64,000 bases of DNA from assembly GCA_946807835.1 (NCBI GenBank), contig OX327706.1:21255001-21319000 (forward strand), in the 5' to 3' direction. Of the stretch, positions 48,553-61,400 are shown piece by piece. How positions within the stretch are numbered: position 1 is the first letter of the stretch; each line of letters starts with the position of its first letter. Below the pieces are notes generated by a model. That model was not told the origin of the DNA and did no database searches. It worked only from the letters and a program-made list of their open reading frames with translations. Source of the DNA: Ailanthus altissimus (Eukaryota > Streptophyta > Magnoliopsida > Sapindales > Simaroubaceae). The position numbers were made by a program, and so were the translations under genes.

Positions 48553-48899
48553 TAATTGATTGAGGTTCCTTTTGGTATAGTGCTGTAAAACGAACTTGAA
48601 TAATCTTAATAAGTTGATAAATAATCATATGTTGCGGAATTAGAATAGATGTTTGCAATAGTTGTTTTGAGTGCGTCGGCTATAATGTTAGCACTCTCCA
48701 ATAGAGGCGAGAAACTGCAGTTCTCGTTGTAATTTTAAAAAAAAAAAAAACTCAATTCTCCTACTGGCTGGTTGCAGAAATCATGTTCCCTGGTTTGACA
48801 AAATAAAGTCGGGTGGGGATTGGGAATTGAACATAACTAATTCAAAATTTGTACAGTAGTGTTTTTGTTCAAGAGAAAAGGACACTATTAATCGTAAAG

Positions 48900-49255
48900 C
48901 ATGGTGTAATAATATTTTCTAAGTAATATAATTTTTATATATATATGTATATTGACCATATATTAATGAATCTTTATTTACAAAATTTATGATTTATGTT
49001 AGTCATAATGTTAATACATAAAATATAAATCTAAAATCTTTCTAAATTAAATAAAGTTTACAATTATCAATGAAAAGAGTATTTTATTATATAAAATTAT
49101 ATTTTTTTTATTTTTATAATAAATAATTTATCTTCATTATTAGGCTAAAAAAAGCATCTAAATATTGGAATGTTAAATTTAATCAAATAATCAAATCATT
49201 TAGTTTTAATAAAATTTTAATGAACTTTATGTTTATAAATAAAAAAATAAATGAT
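48900..49255 (+). repeat. Degenerate copia LTR fragment (pairs with 53720-53930)
   Basis: Shares ordered text with 53750-53940: ATATATTAATGAATC/ATATATTAATAAGCC, ATTTATGATTTATGTTAG/ATATGTGATTTATATATTAG, then AATACATAAAATATA/AATACAAAATATATGG. The two fragments bracket the copia pol relic, so they may be what is left of its LTRs. Confidence 0.4.
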
Positions 49256-49659
49256 TGATTGATAGTTTTTTTAATTCTATATGTGGATGATATACTACTC
49301 ATTATAAATGATTTAATAACATCAACATTAGTTCAAATATAGTTGTCCAACTATTTTTATATAAATGAACTAGATTAAGCTAGTAATATACTTGAGATCA
49401 AATGTTAAGATCTCGTAAAAATAAGATGTTAGACTTATTTCAAGTTAATTACATTGATAGAATTTTGATCAAGTTTGTTATGCATAAATTTAAAAAATGG
49501 GTTACTTCCTTTTATACATGGGATTGATCTATCCATTCAATGTCCTAAGATATTTGAAGAGATAAATCGCAAGAAAGATATTTCAAATGCATTTGCTATA
49601 TGAAGTCTTATGTATGCAATGTTGTATACTAGATTAAATATTTGTTATACAGTTAGTAG

Positions 49660-50279
49660 AGGTGACAATTCATGTAAACGAATCGTATCTATATCGTGTT
49701 AATATATGGTATAAATAAATTTTTATCATATTCGCATATGATTCGCTTATGTAAATTAATCAGACACTCAAACTCGAATCTATTAGTTTAATATGCAAAT
49801 TACACAATACAACACGATACTATTAAACACTTTTAAATTAATAGATTAAATTCAATTTATTTATATGATTATATATTATTAAATTTATTTATAATTATAT
49901 TCATTAAACGAATAATAATACCAAATTCGAATTATTTACGTGAAATATTTGATTTGTTTAATATGATTAAATACGTTTAAGCCACGATAAACATATTTTT
50001 ATTTTTTTATTATATATTTTTATTTTATAATTGAATTCATATCTTATTCGCGTCTTACGCGAATAAACACGAATTCGTTTTTAAATAAATTCATTTAATT
50101 CATTTAATTTAACGTAACTTAAACGAATTGTATAGCTCAAATACATATTTGACATTATTAATATACGGGTAACACAAATTTGATCGATTTATTAATTCTG
50201 TCAATTTTTCTTTACTCATATTCGCTTAAAGCGTATCAAATTTGTGACGAATAATCATGTCGTTATCCCTTTTATCACC
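49660..50279. mobile_element. MITE inserted in the copia relic
   Basis: About 620 bp, AT-rich, with ends AGGTGACAATTC and (reverse complement) GGTGATAAAAGGG. It is flanked by TTAGTAG on both sides (49653-49659 and 50281-50287); adding one base gives an 8-bp pair, GTTAGTAG/ATTAGTAG, the size used by hAT elements. It holds several inverted TTCG/CGAA motifs (ATTCGC, ACGAAT). The copia reading frame resumes right after it, which confirms the insertion. The superfamily (hAT-like) is inference from the duplication size. Confidence 0.65.
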
Positions 50280-50393
50280 ATTAGTAGTTAGCATGGTCAG
50301 CAAATATCAATTAAATCCAGAACTAGAACATTGAATTGTAATAAAGCATATATTTAAGAATCTCTTAAAGAACGAGAGATTATATGCTTATAT

Positions 50394-53115
50394 TGTCACG
50401 CTCTAAATCCAAAAGATCTGACACATGACATAATTTACACTCATTCAATATTATTTAAACATTCATTTCAATTTTGTTTTCAGAATTATAACAATTGAAT
50501 TATGACTGAGGCAATTAATAAACCGGAGATACGCAGAGTTTTCTCAGAGATTAACACTCTACTACATCACCAGTAATAACTTTGTTACCAGAAGCCCATA
50601 ATATATTCATTACAAATTTTTACTTAAAATCAACCCACAACCACACTTGGTGAAACTTAAACCAAATACAATCACACATAATAAAATAATACATAAGTAT
50701 TTATTCAATAGGGACAAATCAAATATCTTAAACTATGTGTCCACAAATAAAACACTTAGCAACCTAGCAACTTAGGGAACCTAAAGGACAGCAGGAGTCT
50801 TACCAAATCTATTAAGTACACATGTACCTTATTTACCTGAAATCACCATAAACTATAATGAGTATAAAACTTAGTAAGCATACTAGTTTTTCATATATCA
50901 AAACACAAATACATATATGTACACAAAGCATGTATATGATATACTGTGATAAATCAAAATCAAAATCTTATCAAATCAAATGTCAGGTAAGCGCTTACAT
51001 ATTCTTTCAAAATATATAATAGGAATACCATCACTCAACTACTACTTAGTAGGACTTTCATATCACATATCACATAATGAGCTAAATGTCACTCGTAGGT
51101 GATATATCGTATGAGAGAAATAGTACAAGTGAGGTTTAAATTACACATATATAATGCTCATACCCGAAGGTAAGAGCCAAACCCTTACCTTGATCATCGG
51201 TGAGTCCTCTCACATGCATCAATACACCACCACACGAATGTGATGACTCAATCTTTCTTTAGGTACCAATAAGATCCTCCCTACATACGGAACACATAAC
51301 ATATACCAATCCCGAAGGAAATGCCACACATAAAGGCTCCACAAAACATATAATGTGCCTACTAAGTAAATAGTAAGTTCAAGCATCCTCAAAACACAAA
51401 ATGTATCTCATGGACATTTTCCACTTTAAAAGCTTTCTTTGTTAAACATATTTTATTTTGAAAGTTCACTTTCATAAACACATGTATGTCCATGCTCAAT
51501 GTCAATGCTTACATTCATAAGCATATTTCTTTCACATTTCATATCAAATATACTTTGGCATAACATAAACATATTTCTAAACATATTTACAAAATCATAC
51601 ATAGACAATTACTATGCTTATTGTGATTTCAGTAAAAGTCTAGTATACTTACTTGTTAGCACTTTCGGCTACAAGACTTAATTCTCCTTAACATATCAAT
51701 GGAGATTAATCCTTTCATAAACCTCAATATTCACATAAAATACTTTAAAAAGCTTACAAAATTACACATATTGCACTTATCACATCGAATTTGTCTAATT
51801 ACTTAGTTTCTCAAAACCTGTCATTTTGACCACTTATACTTAACAAAATTTTCTAATACATCAAATATGTCCAATTACTCCAAAATCAAAAAATATATTT
51901 CTTCACTCATATATCTTTCTTATATATGAATATTATATCATAATTTTTACACATTCCATTTCATAAACACCATCAAATCCAAACCATTATTTTGGTGGGA
52001 TCAAGATATTTACTGAACAATATTCAATCTCATAATTTTATAAAATCAGATACTAACTAAAAATTACAAAACTACCACAGAATTACTCTTGATATATATT
52101 TCAGTCTATGATAAATATTTTACTTCAAAATCCCTGCCAAAAGTATTTTAGAACTATTTTATTCATAGCTTTAAAAATCTGTTAATCAAATACTGTAATA
52201 AGCTGACACTTTTTAAAAAATCATAACAATTCAATCACATTGATCTAAATTCTCAATTCTGAGTATATCATATTAGACATATAAATTTATCATATTCTAT
52301 AAATTCGTAATTTTTAAATATCATTAAGCAGATCAAAAATTATTTTTCACTGTATCATACTGTTAACACCGGAAATTTTCAAAATTTCAGGGTCATTTTG
52401 GTAAATTCACTACAAATTCAATTTATAAAATTTTCAATCGATTTAAAGTCACAATTGATTCTAAATATGTCTAATTTCATATACTCAAAATTAAAAATCA
52501 TAATCAAATCACAACAATTTATAAAATTCCTGGATCAAGAGACTATCAAGTAGAAATTCTGCAATTCATCATGATTTATCAAGCTATCTACATAGATCAT
52601 CATTAATTCTCACAATATCTTACGAAATACACATCAAATCCTCAATTGTACATATTTTTAAAAATTAAAACTTAAAGAAATTAACTAATTTAACACCAAG
52701 AAACTAAGAAATTGTTATAATATACCTCTTAAAGCTTAAATTTTAACTTTCTTCTTCTTTTTTTTTCTTCTTCTTCTCTTTCTCTCCCATTTCTTTCTCT
52801 CTTTTCTCACTCTAAAAGAGGTATCTCGACCAAAATGAGTGAATTATGATTTTAAAAGTGTATTTTTATACTAAGAGATTAATTTTTGATATTTACGAAT
52901 TAGCCCCCAAAACTTTTAAAGTATTATAATTTAGTCCCTAAAATAAATCTAAAGTCTTACAAATAAACCCAATACTAATAGTATGTCCTTAACCTATACA
53001 AACACTATTAATAAAAATACATAAATCAAGTATCATCCACATACAAATAAACTATATATATTTATATATATATATAAATACTTATTCTTACCAGTTGTTG
53101 ATACTGGTTACTACA
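50394..53115 (+). mobile_element. Solo-LTR-like element, copy 2 (TGTCACG family)
   Basis: A 2722-bp homologue of 4884-7513, starting TGTCACGCTCTAAATCC and ending GGTTACTACA, with flanks TATAT (50389-50393) and TGTAT (53116-53120), 4/5 matching. It sits inside the copia relic: the copia protein frame reads RTRDYML before it and YSNED after it, which fixes both borders independently. A CT-rich tract lies near the right end (52750-52810). No gag/pol frame. About 100 bp near 50470-50600 has no counterpart in copy 1. Confidence 0.72.
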
Positions 53116-53330
53116 TGTATATTCCAATGAGGATCTTATACTTATTAAGTATACATATTCAAATTTTCAAGCAGATAAGTAAAAATATTGTTTAGTAAGA
53201 AAGTTTTTGCAAAAGGATGAGGATCGTGATATTTAAGATTGCATCAACAAATAATCTAATAAATCCATATCACCAAGTAATTACTAATAAACAATTTCAA
53301 AACTTATATAGATGTATTTAATGTTGCATA

Positions 53331-53700
53331 GTAAACAAGATATTTGTTATACAATTAGTATAGTTACAAATATTAGTTAAATCTATGATTGAAATACTAG
53401 ATTATAGTAAAAAATATACTCAAGTACCTTTAGAGAATAAGAGATTATATGTTTGTATATTTCAGTAAAGATCTTGTACTTATTGGGTGTACATATTTTA
53501 AGCATATAAGAAAAGAACATTTAAAAAGAAAGTTTGTGTAAAAGGACGAGGTCATAATATCTAAGATTGCATTAACAAATAATCTAGTAAATCCATTCAC
53601 TAAGTCATTGCCAATAAACAATTTTGAGACTCGTATAAATGATATGAGAGTTTGACAGATACTCGACATACTTTAAGGCAAATGGAATATTGTTAGACAT
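53331..53700 (+). pseudogene. Second copia pol 3'-end fragment, tandem to the first
   Basis: Repeats the end of the preceding relic: NILKYL-RIRDYMFVYFSKDLVLIGCTYF at about 53405-53500, then ISKIALTNNLVNPFTKSLPINNFETRIN at about 53560-53640. The latter is the typical copia C-terminal ADPFTKxLP motif. It is a tandem or nested partial copy of the same family. Confidence 0.65.
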
Positions 53701-55024
53701 TATTTGTTATTAGTCCCCCTTAAAGCATGTGTAATAAGATTTTTTAATTAATGCAATTTATTCATATATATAATTTTGAGGATATATTAATAAGCCATTA
53801 TTATAAAATATGTGATTTATATATTAGGCATATGATGCTAATACAAAATATATGGATTGCAAGCTCTTTATAAATTAAAATAATATTCAATCATCACAAG
53901 GAAGAATATTTAATTATATAATATTGTAGTTTTTTCTACTTCAAGTAAAAAAATTAGTTTATCTAACACATTTAAATAGACTATTATTAATTTTGATCTA
54001 TTTAAAGAAATATCATTGATCTTAATTCACTTAAACTTTAATAAACTTAATTGATCTTAATCATGAGTAGATAATGAATTCACATTCATGTATTGTATCT
54101 TTTGAGTTACTATTGAATAAGATCTATATAAACAATCAAAACATTGATGACTTGAAGATGCAATTTCATGAGTCATAAAAATATATACTTGCAAGATTGA
54201 ATTTATGTTTAATGATATTCACATAAGTTATTTGCAATGCTTGATTATTTAAATTTTTAACTGTTGTTTATTTAATAAGTTATTTTTTAGAATAATAATA
54301 ATAAATATTATTTGTGTATTTATTTACAAATATAGACAATAAAAAATGGTCATTAGAGCATTTAGTGATTTAAACATAAATAAGTAATTAAAGATGTTAA
54401 ATTTTTTTTCATGACCTAACTTTAATTATAGACATCAAATAAAGGGTCAATCAAATAGTTATTATTGGTTTAAGACTAAGTTTAATTTAATTAAAAGAGT
54501 TATTAATTAAAATAAACTTTATTTATTTTTTACATAGATTACTAGAATATAACATTTGACTTTTAGTGGAATATCTAAGGGTTAATTTAGAAGATCATGT
54601 GGGTCGTGTGATGACTTAGGTTGAGCTTTTTAAGTTGGAGTTAGGAAGTCTTTGAGTCTCTCAATCCCTCTAGTAACTCAAACCTTAATCAAAATTTAAA
54701 ACTCTAAAAGTAGTGCCTGTGTATAAGAGAGGTAAGGAGTAGTAAGTGAACAATTCTTTTTACGCATTTTATGTTTAGAGAAAGAGAATTTAATTTCTCA
54801 TTTTCTCTCAATTTATAGCCTTGTCTAAAGAGATCCAAATGCCTACCTGTGTAAGTTTAAAGATTGAGGATGTAGAGAAGGTTGCAGCTAATCAAGATTT
54901 AACTTTAGCAATTTAAGAATTAAGATAATTCTCTAATCCTACATATATAATTATGAGTAAGACAATCTAACTTTCGTATTAATTTTATTAAATAAATAAA
55001 ATAAATCAACAACTTAATCTCTTA
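53701..55024. other. Intergenic, partly LTR-derived, no gene recognised
   Basis: Bases 53720-53940 match the LTR-like fragment at 48900-49255. The rest is AT-rich with no coding signal. Confidence 0.35.
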
Positions 55025-55765
55025 AGGTTTCAAGAGAGGGACTGATAAATATTTATAATATTAAAAAGGATAAAAAGAATTTTGTTAGGCGACGAAAACT
55101 ATTTATTCAGATGATTTATACTCTTATAATAATTAAATGACTTATTTACCTTTTTTAAATAAAATAAATATCGAAAATAAAAAATAGCTAGTTATTGAAT
55201 CCCACTAATGGTTGTTGTCGTCAGTGGCTATGCTCGAATAACTTTTAGTTGATATCATCAAACTTAAAAAATTTCGTATTTACACGTTGACGGAGTTATT
55301 TTCTTCAACGGTGTCTGGAGAAGTGTCAAAAGTGAAAAGAAGATAAGGACGCCACCATAATATCGTCATCAAAACGGCGGCAAGTGGAGATGCACGACTA
55401 CTACCATTAGTTAGATAGTTAGCCCGCTATTTGACTGTGGTGTTATAGCCACACCACTTTTCTATTCACTTTTGACACTCTTTTAGCGCTTCGTTGACAA
55501 AAATAACTACACCATTATGTAAATCATAATATTTTGATGATACCAACTAGGAATTAATCCGAGCATGGCCACCAGTTGCTCTCTTTTTTATTTCATTTAC
55601 TTTATTTTTAAAATATTTTATTAAAAATAAAAAATAAATTACATAATAACACATGTTATTTGTAATTTATTATATTATGATACGTGCAATTTTATTTTAT
55701 TATTTTTACATATATTTTTTTATAGGAGTTTATCAATCTCTATCTTCAAAATTTAGAGGTTCAGA
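55025..55765. mobile_element. Foldback or MITE-like element, ~740 bp with long inverted arms
   Basis: The arms are reverse complements with mismatches. Outer ends: GGTTTCAAGAGAGGGACTGAT against the inverse of ATCAATCTCTATCTTCAAAA. Inner arms: GGCTATGCTCGAATAACTTT, GATATCATCAAA, TTTCTTCAACGGTGTC and GTGTCAAAAGTGAAAAGAAG (55225-55340) against inverted CCATGCTCGGATTAATTCC, GGTATCATCAAAA, TTTTGTCAACGAAGC and GTGTCAAAAGTGAATAGAAAAG (55455-55575). The loop (about 55345-55455) is GC-richer. No frame. No clear target duplication found. Confidence 0.65.
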
Positions 55766-56107
55766 TATTTATTTTTCTTTTATTTAAGTTTTAAAATATA
55801 AATATTTATATTTTCTATTTTATAGCTAAGTATTTATCTATTAAATACCTATTTATTTTACTCCACATTTAATGCTTTAACTTCAAAATAATTATAATAC
55901 TTTCTATAGTAAAGCGATATTTAGAGTTTTTTTAGTGCGTCCCATTGGTTTAGATAATAAAAGTGAGATTGAATTATAATAGAATATAATAGATTGAAAT
56001 TTATTAAATTTAGGACAATACTATATTATTATTGTTATGGGATTATTGAATTATAATGTGCATAATATACATTTTTATTAGTTTTATTATTATTGTTGTT
56101 GTTGTTG

Positions 56108-56150
<43 letters not shown>

Positions 56151-57000
56151 GTCATTAAATTATCATTTTTACTAATAATAAAATAATAATAATTTTATAT
56201 AATTTTATAAATGATATTTTTTTTACTTATTACGGTCATTATAAGTGTAACAAAATAATTTTTTTAAAATTATTTTATAAATAATAATTTTAGTATTTAA
56301 TAATAATGGTATAAGTAGTATTATATTGTTATGATGATGATGATTATTATTATTATTATTATCATTATTTAATAATATTACATTATTTTATTATATTTAA
56401 TATTTAAAATAACATTTTTATTATTTATTTAATGTTATTGTATTATTTTTGTAAAAGATTTATTATTTAATAATATTATAATTATTATATTGTTATAACT
56501 GCTAATATTATTGTTGTTGTACTGTCGTATTACTTTGATAATAATTTCTATTATTATACTATTTATATTTTTTACTATTTAATATTATTGTATATTTTAG
56601 ATTATGTTATTTCATTATATAATAACATTATTTAATTAAAATAATTTTATTTTATTTTAATAAATTATTACATGAAATAAAGTTGTCCAATCCACTCTTG
56701 ACCTTACCCTCGGCGAGGGCCAATTTTTCTGTCATGGACTATACTATTTTATGTTTTTGTATAGTACAATCCATTCTAATTTTACAGCCAAAAAAAAGAT
56801 AAAAAATTTTAGTAAATACTTTTGAAGCAATAAAATGCAGTTCGCGGCTGCCAAACAAACATGCCCTTATTTTACTAAGATCGGTGTGGAATTGGACTAG
56901 TTGAGCTTAAATTTAAAAAGTAGAATAATTTTTGTTTTGTTAAGAAAAATATTGTAATTAAAGTGTTGATATACTCTAAAACTAGTAATAAAATCTAAAA
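55766..57000. repeat. AT-rich intergenic with TTG/TTA microsatellites
   Basis: A (GTT)n(ATT)n microsatellite runs at 56092-56151. A GAT/TAT array follows at 56333-56370, and TTAT/TAAT-rich low-complexity sequence fills most of 56150-56660. No gene. Confidence 0.6.
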
Positions 57001-58400
57001 ATAACTTCATAGTGACGCTGCAGACTAAGAGGATTTGAAGGGTGTGGCAGTTGGGTTGGTGGTGGCTTCTCACTTAGTTTGTGGGTTGCGGATAAAGGTT
57101 TTACAATTACATGCAGTTGACGTAGGTGAAGCCATGGGATGGCCATCCGCAAACGTATTGAAAGGTCGTCAGCAGATGCCTGATTGTGGTCTTTTGAATC
57201 TGACTCAAGTAGTAACAACAAAGCTTCTTCATAAAGGTCATTGTGAGACACATGCAGGGTCAGCCAATGACAACTCAAAAGCCCAATTTGATTTTGGAGC
57301 ACGCAAAAGGCCACAAATTTCACTCTTCCCTCCCTACAACTTAATGCAATTATCAGTTTACTACTGTAACTGTAACTGACATCCCTCGCATTAGGTCGTA
57401 GTGTTGTGTAGGTTCTAATTTGCAGTTGTTACCTCATCGCAGCAGGGGTTAGTCTTTATGATAGAGATTTATAAGCTCAGCCTCTTATAACAAAAACAAA
57501 TTATTACATCTCTTAGACAATATTTGTCAAACTCAAAAAATGTATCATATGTACATAAAAATCACATTCGGAATGACAGTTTATACACAATTTCTGTAGA
57601 ATAATAAAAGAATACAACAACGTAAAAGTAGCCCACAACTACAGCCATTTCCACCACATGTAACGATTGCCAGTTTATCCTCTTGCTACATGCTGTCTCT
57701 TTTGTTAGGCCACCAGCCTGACAATATGCTTTGATATAATATGATGATTTACCAATCAAACTCCTTCGGCCTTCAATGATAACATGTACATCAGCTCAGA
57801 TACCCCAATTCGCATTGGCGTATCTCCATCACTAAATCATCAATGAACCAACCTTCTCTTCCCTAATTTAAGACATGCCTGTGAGAGAAACAGAAAAAAA
57901 GGGGGTTAATCAACGTAATTGTATTTTGAAATAGGAATGTAGTGTTTTTTTTTTTTTTGTTAGTAAGCATGTTTTTCACTGCAACTACAGCTGCTACCCA
58001 TAGAAAACAATTAATCAACGCCAAATGATTAAGCAATTCACCAATTTCTTTATAATGTCAATGAAAACTAACTAATATCAGGTCAACGTTTTTGTTGAAT
58101 TAAGCTTGAGCCTTTTTTTCTTTTTTTCTTTTTTGACAATTCAGGGTAAAAGGGCTGAATCAGTTACACCACAGGCCGGACCAGCTTCCTTTATTAATTC
58201 ACGGGGTCCAAGAACTTAAGTCAGCTCTGCTGAAGCATGAATAAAGTTCTAATGTTTCTATGAGACTCATAAGAAAGTTAAAACAGAAAGAACATTACCT
58301 GCCGTCTTTGGCACTCCCACTTGGCCATGCGTCAGATATATGACAGTCAAGATGCATATACAGGAAAAAGAGTGTCGGCAAATGAGGCTATAATGTCATA
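57001..58400 (-). other. Kinesin-4 3' UTR and flank; unexplained open stretch at 57000-57380
   Basis: Bases immediately left of 58401 are the kinesin 3' UTR; an AATAAA (minus strand) lies near 58190. At 57000-57380 composition rises and both strands stay open for over 110 codons (minus 56982-57323; plus 57035-57379). I recognise no domain in either frame. It may be an old exon or non-coding gene, or chance. Confidence 0.35.
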
Positions 58401-61400
58401 TCAAACCATATCAACTAGAGCCTGTGACCGAGGTCTTGAACGCATGATTGTCTCATCACTGTGCTTGATCCATTCTGAGAGTTTCCATGGCTTCTGCCAC
58501 TTCCATTTGAACTGAAGCAGCCACTGATGATGGCTTCTCTTCCACCTCCATAATTTACCGCTTTGCCCGACAATTGCTAGTTTCTTCATTGACAAGTGTC
58601 CAACTGGAACCATCTGCACCCACAATCATCTCTACTTTCTTGATCAAGCAGAAAGACCATGCTCAATAAGACTACATTTAGCAGAAAGAGTGCGTACCTT
58701 TCGTGTCTGATCTAGAAATGCCGCTGACTCTCTAACTGAACCATTAACAACCCCAGGAGTAAATTTGAGTTGCTTTGGTGCAGGAAGTGACATTGGAGAC
58801 AAAGGTCCGCTCATTTCATCCGCAAAGTGTTTTGATGAATTCCATGAGTTTCCCTGTTGATCCAGTTAGAATATGAGAACAATAATAGAAACAAAAATAA
58901 GGAATTGAAAACCCAAACTTTGGTCAGAAAATGCTGGTGATTCTTTTTACAGTGCCTTTAAAACATCTAGGTCCATATAATTTGGATATGTCATGGATGG
59001 ATTAAGGGCATAAAGTTAAGGTTATTTGGAAAGACCATTGTGCTCTGGATACTCCAGCCCTCTTCAGGATATTACCTTGCTATTTCAATCCCTTTATATA
59101 AATTATAGAGAAATATATCAAATTTAACCGTGCCGGCTTAGAACAAGAACAGGGTGCAATATACGTAATGTGAACTCTGAACTGTGAACTATTGAGCAAA
59201 TAATCTCACCGAAGCTGACGTAGCCAAGGCAATGGCAACAGCTTGCTCTCTCATCTTTTGCTCCTTCATGAGTTCTTTTCTCTGGGCTTCACTTTGCTGA
59301 AGTAAAGCTATGAGTTCATTTAGTTGCTCTTTGATCTCTTTAATTTCCATATCTTTTTCCCAAAACTGGCACCTATTGACAGATGAGTGGTGCAACTATT
59401 AACACTCAAGAAATTTGGCACAAATAATGTGTCCAAAATTATTCAGATTCTCACTAGGTTGTGTAAATACCTAGTTTCTGCAGCAACATTGAACATATAC
59501 TGAAGCAAATTCTTAGCATCTCCCATAGAACGTAAATGATTCCAACGTCCACGACCAACTAAGGAACGCTCCCTTTCTTCAGCCTCTAAAAGTTGAGAAG
59601 CCATTTCCACGAGTGCATTAGAAGACATGCTCAGCATGTTCTCCAGAGAAGCCATTCTCGTCGTTCTTGCATTTGGTGACAAGGATAACAATCTAAATGG
59701 ATATAGAACAGACATGTAAGCAGAAGATAATTTCCTCTATGCAGAATTTAAGACACCTTTGTTGGTGACTAATTGTTTATGATATAAAAGATATGGTTAA
59801 GGTGTGGTCTTCGCATTTCCTATATAACTATACATGGCACAATGGGAAAAATATGTAGAATTAAGAAATACGAAAAGCAGCAAATTATATACCTGGAATG
59901 TCCACTTTTCCCTCTCAGTGGACTGTGCCTGTTTAAAGATAACTGGTCCACCTGTTTCAATACTGCTAACTCATCCGCCAAAGCAGTTTGCCTGTTATGG
60001 TTATTAAAATCAATTACGCAATTCACGCCATTGGTGAAAGTTTGCCATAATAGCAAGTATAAGGAAGATAAAGGGCTTCAAACATACACTTGGCTTTGCT
60101 TCTCATATTTAGAGCGAACTTCATGCACATTCACCACAACTTCTAGCTCATGGTCAAGCCACTTCTGAAGAGATTTTTCATTGCTCTAAATATGAAACAC
60201 AAAATTAAAAATGTTCCAGCATCATCTTTGTAGAGTAATTAATATTGAAGTCTAAAACAAGACCACCTTCAGGTGACTGCAGATTAGGTATGAACAACCC
60301 AATCCAATGTTCTCCGGTTAGAGAAAACTATGAACTTCACTGTTTAGTAGAGTTCAACTAGACCAACCTGACGACCAGGTGTATCGTTGACAAAGTATTT
60401 TTATAAAACCAGTTTGATTTGGTATCTAGTTGATCAGGACCGGAAACCTAACCAACCACAACTGAACCAGCAACAGGATGTGAAAGACTGTCAAATCTAG
60501 GTTAACATTTGACACTATGACAAGATGATAGGAGCAAATTATACCTGCCCAGTTGGTGTTGTATGTCCACTGGAATTTACTGGAAGCACAAGAAATAATT
60601 AGGAGAAGAAAAAGAATGCATAATGACAGAACTAAAAAAGCATATTCACCTGCGTTGTCACGTGTAGATTTCCGGGCTTCCAACAACTCCTTTAGCCTTT
60701 TTGTGGCCATTGCTGCTTCCTCAGTCTTTCTTTGAAGAACCTGCAAGAAAATGATTGGCAACAGAATGAACCTCTATAATGTATTTAATATATCACCAAA
60801 AAGGAAAAACAACAATCAACTTTGATGAAATTTTGGCAGAAAGACTTCTGGATTGTCTCAATGGTGCCACCTATCAGATTTTCATGGTTAAAATTCTTAC
60901 CCTCCTATTTCATATCTGTAAAGCACTAAGTGCATATTCTTCTAGACATTTATTTGTTTTTCTCCCTTTCATTTTTACTTTTTTCAAAATGTTTTATTCT
61001 TTTATTCTGTTTTCAAATTTCCCAATTGTCAAAATTCTTCAGGATATTCCTTTCTGGTTAATTGCTCTTCATCATTTTTTATTGCATGAAGCTCCATGTA
61101 TTGGCCTTCACTTTGACATCATATGACCTTGAAGTTAGTGAAAAGAAAGAGAGGGAAAAGGGGCTGTTATCTAGTAGTTTCCTGTAGTCAGATAGGACTG
61201 GATTAACCCTCACAATGCTATGAAGTTGGCTTCCAAGTAATAACTAATAAATAGGTCAGACTAAAGCTAGACTGTATGTCCAGCAATTTGCACTTTAAGT
61301 TTCATTATCTTTCAAAACCCACTGGATTATTGGCTCAGAACATCATTTTCTTAATAAATCAGAGACAGACACATCCCAAGCCAATCTAAATCAGTTTAAT

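Larger units (their letters stand above)
49260..53330 (+). pseudogene. Ty1/copia pol relic split by two later insertions
   Basis: Plus-strand pol fragments that read on across insertions. 49270-49650 carries LYVDDILLIINDL, LSNYF, LLPFYTW, YVCNVVY and ICYTVS-like text (RT end to RNase H start). 50288-50393 carries VSMVSKYQLNPELEH and an RTRDYML-like end. 53116-53330 resumes with YSNEDLILI-YTYSNFQADK. The breaks are filled by a 620-bp MITE (49660-50279) and a 2.7-kb LTR-like unit (50394-53115). Many stops; long dead. Confidence 0.72.

Noticed and set aside
4884..53115. The two 2.6-2.7 kb TGTCACG units as the two LTRs of one giant element
   Set aside because: They are 45 kb apart with two host genes between them. 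Each has its own near-matching flanking 5-mer, and the outer flanks of the pair do not match.
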